Origin: a virus
DNA length: 34,189 bases
IMG/VR virus record: IMGVR_UViG_3300021197_001535
Coordinates: 1 to 34,189 of that record
Strand: one strand, 5' to 3'
This document shows, piece by piece, positions 13,762 through 23,200 of this stretch. How positions within the stretch are numbered: position 1 is the stretch's first letter; every line of letters begins with the position of its first letter. A program made the translations under genes and the position numbers. Below the pieces are notes generated by a model. The model made no database searches. It was given only the letters and a program-made list of their open reading frames with translations, and had not been told where the DNA came from.

Positions 13762-14877
13762 ATGTCAGACCCAAACAACAAATTAGATTTCAGTGCAATA
13801 AGCTTCGACAATGTCGTCGGAGATGGAGCCCCCGGGCTCGAGTTGACTGAGCAAGAGGAAGTTCAAGAAGTTGAACAGCCTAACGAAGAGATTGAAAACG
13901 AACTTGATCAGGACGTTGAAGCTCGTGATGAAGACAGAGGTGACGAAGACCGTGAAGACGGTGTAGACGAAACCTATGACGAAGAACGAGAAGACTCGAC
14001 AGTAGAGGACGATTTCGATGATGACCTAACAATCGCTGATCAGATCTCCGATGTGCTAGGATTTGAAATGGATGCACAATACTCAGATACAGTCGAAGGG
14101 CTGACTGAGTATGTTAAAGATGTAGCCCAGGAAATTGCTGAGGATCAAATTGGTGATCTATTCAAGCAGTTCCCTGAAGTACAACAACACCTTGACTACG
14201 TCCTATCAGGAGGTGAGTCAGGAAAGTTCTTTGAAGCCTATAACCCCCAGCTGGATTACAACAACCTCAGAGTAGAGGAAGGTGATACAGGTATACAAAA
14301 GGCACTTGTTGCTCAGTACTTCGAAGCTAAAGGACATGACCAGGAGTTTATCCAGGAAATGTTGGAAGACTACGAAGACAGCGGTAAGCTGTACAACAGA
14401 GCGCAGGTTGCACAAAAGTCCTTGGCTAAAAGCCAGGAGGCACAAAGAGCTCAGATGTTTGAGCAGCAGCAAGAACAGTTTAGAGCTCAGGAAGAAGAGC
14501 AAGAGCAGTTCTGGGGGGATGTAGCAGAACAGATAGAATCTGGCAATAGCTTCGGGGGTGTAACAATCCCAGAGGTAGACAAGTCAGAGTTCTTTGAATA
14601 CATATCAGCACCAGTCACAGAAGATGGTCAGACCCAACGAGACGTTGACTATGCTGAATCAGACATGGATATCAAACTCGCTATGGATTACCTGCTTTAC
14701 AGTGGGTTTAACCTTGAGAGTATTATAGATAAGAAAGCTAGGACAAAGAGTGCAAGAAACCTTAGAGACCGAATCATTAACAATGAGGAGCGCGTTAGGA
14801 ACGCTAGGGGAGCACAACGTACCAAGCAAAAGACATTTGATCCAGATCAACTGGACATAAACGCGCTTCTAGGATAA
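13762..14877 (+). CDS. Capsid scaffolding protein
   Basis: 371 residues. The first ~105 are extremely acidic (runs of E/D such as EEIENELDQDVEARDEDRGDE), the middle is helical with a glutamine/glutamate coiled coil (SQEAQRAQMFEQQQEQFRAQ), and the end is basic (TKSARNLRDRIINNEERVRNARG, then QRTKQKTFDPDQ), a typical scaffold layout in which the basic tail binds the coat protein. It lies directly before the major capsid gene, as in many tailed phages. No protease motif is visible. Confidence 0.8.
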   Translation: MSDPNNKLDFSAISFDNVVGDGAPGLELTEQEEVQEVEQPNEEIENELDQDVEARDEDRGDEDREDGVDETYDEEREDSTVEDDFDDDLTIADQISDVLGFEMDAQYSDTVEGLTEYVKDVAQEIAEDQIGDLFKQFPEVQQHLDYVLSGGESGKFFEAYNPQLDYNNLRVEEGDTGIQKALVAQYFEAKGHDQEFIQEMLEDYEDSGKLYNRAQVAQKSLAKSQEAQRAQMFEQQQEQFRAQEEEQEQFWGDVAEQIESGNSFGGVTIPEVDKSEFFEYISAPVTEDGQTQRDVDYAESDMDIKLAMDYLLYSGFNLESIIDKKARTKSARNLRDRIINNEERVRNARGAQRTKQKTFDPDQLDINALLG

Positions 14878-14903
14878 GCATTAACAATTTTAAATAAACA
14901 ATC

Positions 14904-16397
14904 ATGGCTTTGATGCAAGTACTGAAAACGTACTATAATGACTCGCAGATGACCGACAGCAACTCGTTGGTTAATGCATTGATGGAGAAGCCCGAAGAGC
15001 TCTCTCCCATCATCACTCACCTCGCAGGTCGCGAGGAGAAAAAATTCCCACTCTCCTTCTTGACTGAAGGTGTGGGTAACACTAGATCTATTAACCGCTT
15101 TGAGTACGAGTACAGAGTGAAGACCCACGAGGTCAACGTTCGCCCCGTTGTTCGTGCTGGTGGTAGTGCAGCTGGTGCTGACCCTGCCAACGTTACTGTT
15201 GGTGGAAACGGTACACCTTTTACAGTTGTATTCCCAGACAAGTGGTTCATCTTCCCCTACACTCTCGTTTCACAAACCGGTAAGCTCGCTCGTATTATGG
15301 CGGAGCCCGTGCAGGTATCTGAGGGATTTGAGTACACACTCCAACAAGTTGAACCAGGAGCTGCAGGCTTGAGTGCCGATGCTGATGGTACTGGCGACTT
15401 GGCTGTTGGTGCTCTCTGGGGTATGTTGTATGCAAATGTTGGACTCGACTTCTCTCGTGGAAATGCGTCTAACTGGACAGCTCCAGGTATGGTCCGCTCT
15501 AAGATTGGTACTATCCGTAAGTCTTACCAGTTCTCTGGTAACGCTAAAGATTACGTTGCCGAGTTTGAGCTCCCATTGAAGGAGGGTTCTTCTACCAAGT
15601 TGTGGATGGACTATGAGGAGTACCGTCACATGCTCAAGTTTAAGGAAGAGTGTGAGATGTACTACTGGTATGGACAGCGTACTCATGACGACGCAGGTCG
15701 TACAACAATGGTCGACGAGAACGGTCAGCCCGTTATCTCTGGACCTGGTTTGTTTGAGCAGATCATCAACAAGGACACTTACTCTACGCTTACACAGCAG
15801 AAGATTGAGGACACTATTGGTGACTTGTTCTATGGTATGACCGACGCTACTGATAAGCAGGTGACATTGTTCACTGGTGTTGGTGGTGCACGTGAGTTCG
15901 ACAAGGCTATGCGTAATTACTACTCTTCTGGTACTGGTACTGGTAGTGCAGGTGCTAACCGTAGCTACTTGACCACTTCAGAGTCTAAGTTCATCACGGG
16001 TAGCGGTCGTAACCTCGGAATTACAGGTTACTTCACTTCGTACGATCACATTGATGGTCATACAGTGAACGTAGTTAAAGTTCCATTGTTCGATCACGGT
16101 CCTGTTGCTCAAGCTTCTAAGAAGCACCCTGAGACTGGATTGCCACTCGAATCTTACAGAATGACATTTGTCGATCAGTCTTCTTATGACGGAGAGAACA
16201 ACCTCCAGATGATTAATAAGAAAGGTCGTGAAATGTTGCGCTGGTGTGTTGCTGGTTCAGTTGTGCCTAAGGGCTTTGCTGAGACCGACACTCGGGCGTC
16301 AGACGTAGACGGTGCTTCAGTGCATATGTTGAAGACAGCTGGTATCCTGCTCCGCAGATTCGATACTTCGCTTGATTTGACTTGTACCGCATCGTAA
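14904..16397 (+). CDS. Major capsid protein
   Basis: 497 residues, no membrane segment, mixed alpha/beta. Starts MALMQVLKTYYNDSQMTDS; conserved-looking segments are REEKKFPLSFLTEGVG, the capsid-like TVVFPDKWFIFPYTLVSQTG, and MYYWYGQRTHDD. Codon use differs visibly from its neighbours (GGT, CGT, GCT, AAC, TTC favoured, fewer AGA/AGG/ATA), as expected of the most abundant virion protein. It follows the scaffold and is followed by a very stable hairpin. The length is close to that of capsid proteins of crAss-like and related phages, where the HK97 fold is known; I infer that fold here. Confidence 0.88.
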   Translation: MALMQVLKTYYNDSQMTDSNSLVNALMEKPEELSPIITHLAGREEKKFPLSFLTEGVGNTRSINRFEYEYRVKTHEVNVRPVVRAGGSAAGADPANVTVGGNGTPFTVVFPDKWFIFPYTLVSQTGKLARIMAEPVQVSEGFEYTLQQVEPGAAGLSADADGTGDLAVGALWGMLYANVGLDFSRGNASNWTAPGMVRSKIGTIRKSYQFSGNAKDYVAEFELPLKEGSSTKLWMDYEEYRHMLKFKEECEMYYWYGQRTHDDAGRTTMVDENGQPVISGPGLFEQIINKDTYSTLTQQKIEDTIGDLFYGMTDATDKQVTLFTGVGGAREFDKAMRNYYSSGTGTGSAGANRSYLTTSESKFITGSGRNLGITGYFTSYDHIDGHTVNVVKVPLFDHGPVAQASKKHPETGLPLESYRMTFVDQSSYDGENNLQMINKKGREMLRWCVAGSVVPKGFAETDTRASDVDGASVHMLKTAGILLRRFDTSLDLTCTAS

Positions 16398-16409
16398 TTT
16401 GTGTTTGGT

Positions 16410-16450
16410 TTGCAAGGGGGGACCACAGCGGTGGCTCCCCCCATTTGCAA
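16410..16450 (+). terminator. Very stable hairpin after the major capsid gene
   Basis: TTGCAA (16410-16415) pairs with TTGCAA (16445-16450), six G with six C (16416-16421 and 16437-16442), and CCAC with GTGG (16423-16426 and 16431-16434), leaving loop AGCG and small bulges. The stem has about 16 pairs. It is followed by CCATCC, not a U run, so it may protect the 3' end of a processed capsid mRNA or reduce read-through rather than terminate classically. Confidence 0.7.
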
Positions 16451-16507
16451 CCATCCTATTAATAAAACCAAACTATTTTAATAGTTATTCTTTCAATATA
16501 AAAGAAC

Positions 16508-17305
16508 ATGAGAAAAGTTATAATCAGGCGCAAAGAAATACAGGGCTTTCTCCCCAAGGAGATTAGAGCCGGCGCAAGAGTCACTATTGGCTCAATGTAC
16601 GTGGGTAGGCAACCACTTAAAGGTTTGGACTCGGAAGAATCCAAAAAGTATCTACCAGAAATTATCGGACTGCCTGCAAGTCATCTAGACTTCCCAATGG
16701 CAGAAAAGACATTCTGGGCAAACATGAGCCTTAAGGTTCCGTTTGAAGGCGCAGAGTTGGATATCTCCACAGATGAGGATGGTACTCCACACAACGTTAT
16801 GGATTGGATAACCTACAAGTGGTGCACCAAGCACAGACATGTAGCAGACAAGAAGGAAGCTATGATATCAGGACAGAGGTTCTATATCTATGATCCAAAC
16901 AAAAGCCTTGTCGAAAAGAACAATAGGATCAAAGTCAAGAAGGAGTCAGACAAGGAGTTTATCAAGATCTCGGGTGACCTAGATAAGATGCGTAGAATTC
17001 TACGTGTGTTCGGGACAACTAAACCTGAGGGTCTTTCGGAGATTGAAGTAGAGAATACTCTATACGACATCAAAGAGAAGCAGCCAGAAAGATTCCTAAA
17101 GATTGTCATAGACAAGAACCTTGATCTAAGAGCAGAGATTGAAGAGATGGTGGCACTGGGAGTTATTCGCAAGATTGGTAATCAGCATATCAATGGTGAG
17201 GAAACAATCGGTGAGAACATAACAGACACTATCATTTACTTTAAGAACAAAAAGAACTCAGGGCAGATCAATGCCATGAGAGCACAACTTAAATCATTGA
17301 AGTGA
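16508..17305 (+). CDS. Head-proximal structural protein (265 aa)
   Basis: Starts after a 110-nt gap that holds the capsid hairpin. Beta-rich first half (VIIRRKEIQGFLPKEIRAGARVTIGSMYVG) and a helical second half (SDKEFIKISGDLDKMRRILRVFG, LRAEIEEMVALGVIRKIGNQ). The C-terminal part reads like a winged-helix or clamp-type domain. I do not know the family. It overlaps the next gene by GTGA. Position between capsid and the 417-residue protein suggests a role in head completion. Confidence 0.6.
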   Translation: MRKVIIRRKEIQGFLPKEIRAGARVTIGSMYVGRQPLKGLDSEESKKYLPEIIGLPASHLDFPMAEKTFWANMSLKVPFEGAELDISTDEDGTPHNVMDWITYKWCTKHRHVADKKEAMISGQRFYIYDPNKSLVEKNNRIKVKKESDKEFIKISGDLDKMRRILRVFGTTKPEGLSEIEVENTLYDIKEKQPERFLKIVIDKNLDLRAEIEEMVALGVIRKIGNQHINGEETIGENITDTIIYFKNKKNSGQINAMRAQLKSLK

Positions 17306-18555
17306 CCGTAGAGGAAATGCATATTGCAGTTAACCAGGGCGTGCAGAAGATTGCATCGTTCCAGGCTGACACGTTGTTACCGGAGGAGATAGACCACGAG
17401 CTCAACTTTGCAGTTCGGAGGTTTATCTCCCAGCGGTACAATCCTCAGGGAAACAAGTATAAGCGGGGGTTTGAACAATCTCAGAAGAGATTGGACGACC
17501 TCCGCCATCTTGTTGAGGACTTTACATCATATACATCAAGCTATATGGGTGTGGCATACACGTCACAAGCCGTCGGCAACATAGACGTATACAGGTACAA
17601 GTTCCCAACAGACTACATGTTTCTCATAAACGTACTTACTGAAGTTGCAACTACGTGCAAAAACGAAGCTGTACCCTTTGTAACAAGTGAGTACTTCTAC
17701 AGAGAGTATCTACGGATACCTCTCAGTCCCCCACAGCCTGGATACATCATTCAGCAGATTGAGGTAGCAACAACTACATCAGCTCCTGCAAGTATCATCT
17801 CAGCTACAGGCGGACTAACATTTGACGATTTGTTGTCAGATACGTACGGCTCAGATATAACTCCAAGCTTGTCAAAGAATGACAGCTACACGGACAGATA
17901 CTTTGAAAGTGTATCTGCTGACTCACCTACAGCTGACGCAAATGAGTACTACTTAGTTAAGCAGTACACAGAGACGGAGCTTCAAGACAATCCAAGTAGA
18001 GTAGGATTTCTGCAATTCAATGGTGGGCAGATATCAGGAGCAGACGAGGGGTACCCAGATGCAGCAGGACTAAATGGGGCATATGCAGTAATTACATGGG
18101 TTAACTCAGGTAATTCAGATGAGGTACTATACACAGTACTTAACTCTGCACCCTTCACGTCATACATAGAAAACAAGTCATTTAGTATACCTGATGATAA
18201 CGATCAGTCGGTAGCTGACTTGAAGATATTGAGAACAAATTGTAAGTTCTCACAACAGGATGACATCTATGCTCTTTTAGATGACCCCTTTAACACAACA
18301 AAAGAAACGGGAATCTTGTACACAATACAAGAAACTTTCGTAGATTTGTATGCAACTGAAAGGTTTCTACCAAACTTTATACAGTTAAAGTATTTACGCA
18401 GGCCAAGAGCCCTCAATAAATTGAAGGGCATTGGGTGCGAGTTGCCAGAACACACTCATCATGAGGTGGTCGAAATGGCAGTGAAAAGTATCTTGGAAGG
18501 CTTCGAGTCTCCAAGGTATCAAACGCAATCTGGGGAAGTCCTAGATAGCGAGTAA
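17302..18555 (+). CDS. Putative head-tail connector or adaptor (417 aa)
   Basis: GTG start overlapping the previous stop (GTGA); ATG at 17317 is an alternative. The N-terminus is helical (EEMHIAVNQGVQKIASFQ, LPEEIDHELNFAVRRFISQRY), a pattern seen in portal-binding adaptor proteins; the middle is variable and Ser/Thr/Asp-rich, and the C-terminus returns to helices (LPEHTHHEVVEMAVKSILEGF). From memory, similar proteins lie downstream of the capsid gene in short-tailed Bacteroidota phages. Function is inferred from place and shape. Confidence 0.6.
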   Translation: MTVEEMHIAVNQGVQKIASFQADTLLPEEIDHELNFAVRRFISQRYNPQGNKYKRGFEQSQKRLDDLRHLVEDFTSYTSSYMGVAYTSQAVGNIDVYRYKFPTDYMFLINVLTEVATTCKNEAVPFVTSEYFYREYLRIPLSPPQPGYIIQQIEVATTTSAPASIISATGGLTFDDLLSDTYGSDITPSLSKNDSYTDRYFESVSADSPTADANEYYLVKQYTETELQDNPSRVGFLQFNGGQISGADEGYPDAAGLNGAYAVITWVNSGNSDEVLYTVLNSAPFTSYIENKSFSIPDDNDQSVADLKILRTNCKFSQQDDIYALLDDPFNTTKETGILYTIQETFVDLYATERFLPNFIQLKYLRRPRALNKLKGIGCELPEHTHHEVVEMAVKSILEGFESPRYQTQSGEVLDSE

Positions 18556-18586
18556 TTTTTGTTTTACGTGTTAAAATAATTTCAAA

Positions 18587-19762
18587 ATGACACAAGTCTT
18601 TATAACAAATACGAACTCAGACCTTCAAGCGGCATCCGCTCCAGACTACTGGAGTGACTTGTCAGGAGCTGGAGCTTTGGGTATCTGGAACCAGTCTGGT
18701 AACTCAGGCCACGGTGCGTGGATGCAGACAGCACTTTATCAAATAACCAACTTGGCCGCATTGCCTGCAACCAGCGCAACCAACTTCCCTGCTGACGGAG
18801 CTGACAGCAACAGTGCTGCAACAGTTGAAGCAATTGCTGATCAGATGAGATTGGACCGTGCTGCTGGAGCTTTAACCTCTCTGGTTCAAGGTGTGCCTTT
18901 GGTGCCTTCTTTCCAAATCTGTCAAGGATATGGATCAGGCAATCCAATTGCTTCTCCCATTATCAGTGCAGGTAGCTTGGTTGACATCACATACCAGCCT
19001 CACAATGCAGGAGTAAAGGGAGTCTATGATTTGGCATTTAATGGTGCTACTGTCGCTGTAGGTGACGAGCTCACTGTTAAAGTTCAGATTAGATTCTCAG
19101 GAGAACCTTCTTTGTACGAGTCTCAGATCAACCCCGCAGCAGGAAACATCGGTGCTGTTTCAAGCCTATTGATTGATAGCAGACAGCACGTATTCAATGT
19201 TTCTGCAGTGGCTACTGCTGCTACAGACCAGAACGTGATGGATCTGCTCATTGTTGAGATCAATAAGCACCCAGTGCTTAAGACGATTCTTACAGCATCT
19301 AGTGAAAACTCTGGTACTACAGATGACCTTCGCTTGACTTGTAAGCTGTTCGGTATGCACCTCAGTGCTCAGTTGTTGTTTAAGGGTGCTAAGCAGTCTA
19401 CATCAACTACTGTCACTATCCCTGAGATGGGTGTTGGTAACTTCCACCAGGTACTCTCTGATGAGAAGAAGGCTAGATATGCTTCTGGCAACTTCAACAG
19501 AATGTACTTCCCACAGGACTTTACAACCTTCGCAACTAGTGGAACTGTCTATGATAAGATTGTTGTGCGGTACCGCAATAACATCTCTGATAATGTACTC
19601 AGAGGTGGGCAGGCTGGTATTAACACTGCTATTATCTATGGTGTTGACACTGGAACTGGAGGTAGTAACGACTTTGAGGAAGTGTTCCCACACTCTCCTG
19701 GCACTGCAAGTAAAATTGCATTCTCTGGAGCGGCAGGATTCAACTCTGCTGTTAGCGTATAA
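18587..19762 (+). CDS. Abundant virion structural protein (391 aa)
   Basis: Soluble, alanine-, serine- and glycine-rich, beta-sheet type, with a codon bias close to that of the major capsid gene (GGT, GCT, AAC, TTC, CAG), which points to high copy number. Possible roles are a major tail, collar or head-decoration protein. No transmembrane segment or signal peptide; no family recognised. It stands between two small gaps and is followed by a terminator-like hairpin at 19781-19803, so it probably forms the end of a transcription unit. Confidence 0.65.
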   Translation: MTQVFITNTNSDLQAASAPDYWSDLSGAGALGIWNQSGNSGHGAWMQTALYQITNLAALPATSATNFPADGADSNSAATVEAIADQMRLDRAAGALTSLVQGVPLVPSFQICQGYGSGNPIASPIISAGSLVDITYQPHNAGVKGVYDLAFNGATVAVGDELTVKVQIRFSGEPSLYESQINPAAGNIGAVSSLLIDSRQHVFNVSAVATAATDQNVMDLLIVEINKHPVLKTILTASSENSGTTDDLRLTCKLFGMHLSAQLLFKGAKQSTSTTVTIPEMGVGNFHQVLSDEKKARYASGNFNRMYFPQDFTTFATSGTVYDKIVVRYRNNISDNVLRGGQAGINTAIIYGVDTGTGGSNDFEEVFPHSPGTASKIAFSGAAGFNSAVSV

Positions 19763-19780
19763 TTAGACTAACCTTTTAAT

Positions 19781-19803
19781 GGGGGGCACATTCCGTGTCC
19801 CCC
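19781..19803 (+). terminator. Hairpin terminator-like after the 391-aa gene
   Basis: Six G followed by CAC (19781-19789) pair with GTGTCCCCC (19795-19803), including one G-U pair, around loop ATTCC. The stem is nine pairs and is followed by TTTAATAT, a short U-rich run. It looks like an intrinsic terminator, perhaps incomplete so that part of the transcription reads into the adhesin genes. Confidence 0.6.
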
Positions 19804-19819
19804 TTTAATATACATAATC

Positions 19820-20281
19820 ATGCCAGTAAGAAATCTATCAGCAAACACAAGAGTGCGTGTGGTAACCAACGGACTGAAAGTAAACAGTCGTTACAAGGTT
19901 CGTGCTCGCAATATCATAACAGGAGCACAGGCAGCAGCTAGTGAGCCTTCTCGTAGAGGGAAGATCATCAAGTCTGTGCCTATCGATGCTCGTGGTGTTG
20001 TGCAGGTAGATATTCTTGATAGCAAGAACGTAGCTGTAAAAAGCTACGTCAGCGTAGGTTCAGCTGAGATTGACTGCTGTATAGCAAAGTTGGTTCATGA
20101 TGCAATCAATTGCACATGCAAGTGCGATCAGTGCAAGAAGGATTTGAGGAGAGCACAAACAATAAGATTGTTGATTGATGCAGCTAAATATGATGCAACG
20201 GAAGGACTTGCAGAGGGTGCAGTAGAAAAGTACAACAAAGCAAAATCTATGTGTGTAGAGGTTTGCGCATGCGGATGCTAA
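19820..20281 (+). CDS. Tail-associated protein with C-terminal cysteine cluster (153 aa)
   Basis: The N-terminal ~75 residues form a beta domain (LSANTRVRVVTNGLKVNSRYKV). The C-terminal part is helical with ten cysteines in three groups: DCCIAKLVHDAINCTCKCDQC, then a helix pair (RAQTIRLLIDAAKYDA) and MCVEVCACGC at the very end. I recall similar Cys-rich endings in small proteins of marine phages that sit beside tail-fibre genes. Metal binding or disulphide crosslinks are both possible. It lies 1 nt before the giant adhesin gene, suggesting a partner role. Confidence 0.6.
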   Translation: MPVRNLSANTRVRVVTNGLKVNSRYKVRARNIITGAQAAASEPSRRGKIIKSVPIDARGVVQVDILDSKNVAVKSYVSVGSAEIDCCIAKLVHDAINCTCKCDQCKKDLRRAQTIRLLIDAAKYDATEGLAEGAVEKYNKAKSMCVEVCACGC

Positions 20282-20282
20282 T

Positions 20283-23200
20283 ATGAGGAGAGGTTCAGCA
20301 AACGGTAAGTTCTGCGCTATAGTGCAGGTAAGTATTGATGATGCTAAGAACGCTGAGTTTGAGGACTCCAGTCTTCTTAACAACTTCAACGACGCTAGCC
20401 ATCTATGTGTAAAGGTAAGATCTTACCTACGTAAGCTACCTTTGCATATGGGGGCACAGTGTGCCCTGGCAGTTGATGCAAAGCTAACTGCTTACAGCAA
20501 GTCATCTTCAGAGTATAAGCCCAACAACACTACTGTCTTCTACGAAGACGGGTCCAACGACGTTAACTTCCAAGGAAATGCAATTGCTACAACCATATAT
20601 ACTGCAGCAGGAGGACCAGAAACAATCATACGGTATCTGAATGATAGTGCTGTGGGAGGTGATAGAGAGATCTATCTAATGATACCAAGAACCACAGTAG
20701 ATCTAGAAAGTACTGAAGAATTCACGGATAGCCCCAGCGCTGCTCGAATAACTAGAGTAAATATCCAAGTTGATTTTGTGGACGGGTCTTCGGTACCAGT
20801 CATAATGGAGCTTAAGAGAGACGCTGTAATAACAGTGGACCTCTCTATAAACAAGCTTCAGATTGGTAACCAAGCTGAGGACTTTATGCAGTTTACCCCA
20901 CAGCTGAAAGGTGCTTACTTCAGTGGCAGTGTTAGTCCCTCAGTTATATACTCTTTTACTAAGTACAATACTAGTAATAGAGCCGCATCACAGAATCCTA
21001 GGATAGCTAATGCTTTTGGTCCAAACAGCACGGCAATGCCATTTGCATTGCCCGTATTCAGCCTAAACCATAATGATACAAATAGTCTACTGGGAAATAC
21101 CAACTCCCCTCTAAATGGTGCAGCTAGTAGTGGTAGAAACTACGCCGGACTTAGATGGGTAACAGGTACTTCAATACCATACTCAAATGGAACAGATAAC
21201 ATTTATACAAACGATGTAGTTGCACATTCTAATATTAACCTTGGTCAGTTTTTCCAAATGGACCGGTTTGATAACCCAACGAGCAACGGCAGCAGTAGCG
21301 TGTCAAGCGTTGCGGGCACCGGTAATATGTCATGGGGACGTAAGTACGGTACGGCAAACTGGTACGCAGCTAACGGTACCAACGGCTCCACGTCTCCATG
21401 GATTACAAACACCTTCAGCAGTAACTTAAGTAATGGTTTTGGTCCAAGTTTGGGATGGCATAAGAGATCGTCGGTGTCAACTGACATGCACGATGTAGGA
21501 GCAAATGGGGGAGGGGGCATACATGATCCAGGAACAATATATGGACCATCTACTCAGGGCGAGCTAGCCAATTGCTTTACACAGCATTTATCAGGTATAT
21601 CTGGTAATATGCCGGGTACTAATAACATGAGCGATACCGGTTCGAGTAACCGTCAAGTACGACGACAGTTTACGCATAGTAGTGTAACCCCAGTAGATGA
21701 TAGCCTAGCTGATGTGAAGGACTCATGTATCCCAATCAAGGACATGAAGACAAACTACTTTGCACAAGGATTCTCTGTAGGAGGTGGTGCTCCTATTGTA
21801 GTGTGTGCAAGGGTAGTAGGAACTGGATGGAATGGCAGTGGCGGCATCAACAACAGACCTGAGGTAGTAGATACTGGTGTGTTTTGGCAGCATGAAAAAA
21901 GCCAGCCCGACGGAGAGGGCTACACTATATGGCAGAACACCGACAGTACCAGCTCCGACGATGAGCTGGTGTCCGCCTTTTGTAATCTATCATACGAACC
22001 AACTACTAATGTTACATCACATCCTCTTCCAGGACTTTTGACCCCATTGGGAAATGAGCCAGCTGACGTTGTAACTGCCAATGAGGTATATTCATATTTT
22101 ACATCCAACGGCACCACTAGAACAACAGCGGCTATACTTGCTAATAATCAATTCGTAAACATGCCCTTCAACGGGTTTGAGTACGTCTGCAATAGAATGT
22201 TTGGGAATAGTGGTGCATTGCACTCACTAGACACTTTCCCCTGTAACTCAGAAGGGTACGATCCTGGTGCTCAAAATTGGGGTGAAGCCCTCATATTTAA
22301 ACGTGCCCGTACTATGTATGCACAGTACACGGTAAAAGATGCAGGCGGTACCAACTTCAACCTTGGACAGGGCGGTGGCGCCGTGCCCCAGGCTAGATTG
22401 CTTGGGTCATCATTCGGCTACGTTCCCCTAAGTATAGGGGCGAAGGGAGCAAACTGGAATGCAGACGCATGGTACATGGAAGGGTATCAAGACGTGCACT
22501 TTATAGTATCCCTTGGGGCAACAAGTAAAAACTACTCTCCTCCAGAAACAGTCGGCGCGGGCATAGATAGTACAAGATTGTCCCCATGGTTCTCGACAGA
22601 TGTTTACATAGCAGAAAATAACACCACCTACGGCGGAGCATCGCCCGCCGGTAGTGCTGCATTTAAAGTATTCGAAACTGATTTTAATAACGGTACTAGC
22701 AGCAATGTCTTTAGACTGGTCACTCTATACTCTAAGCAGAAGGTTCCAGGGAGTGCGTGGATAGGAGAGGATACAACAGTCTCTTACAGATATCCTTATG
22801 CATCTCAGCACGGGGCAAATCTTTGCAAGTGCACGGACCCTACCCTGGCACAGGGAATAGATAACCATCTTGCTACTGCATTCGACGATACAATACCAAC
22901 AGGTTTTCAAGGAGACTTTAACCACTCAAGTTTTGCTCGGGGAACTCAGTATACTGCATATGAAATGTATAAGGTTGCTCTTCCTATGGATGCATTGTAT
23001 ACAGGTGTATCGGGGAAAGGAGCGTTAGGTACAGGAGGAGCGGAGCCGTGTCTCTACGCAACAGGAAGTAGCGACTGCCTAGAGTTTATTGGAACTGACA
23101 TCCACATATCTGATATGGATGGAGGCGTCAATACAGGAGCCGATGGAACTGACGGATTCGGAGGACTGACAGTAAGAGCTAGTATACGGTACAGAAACAC

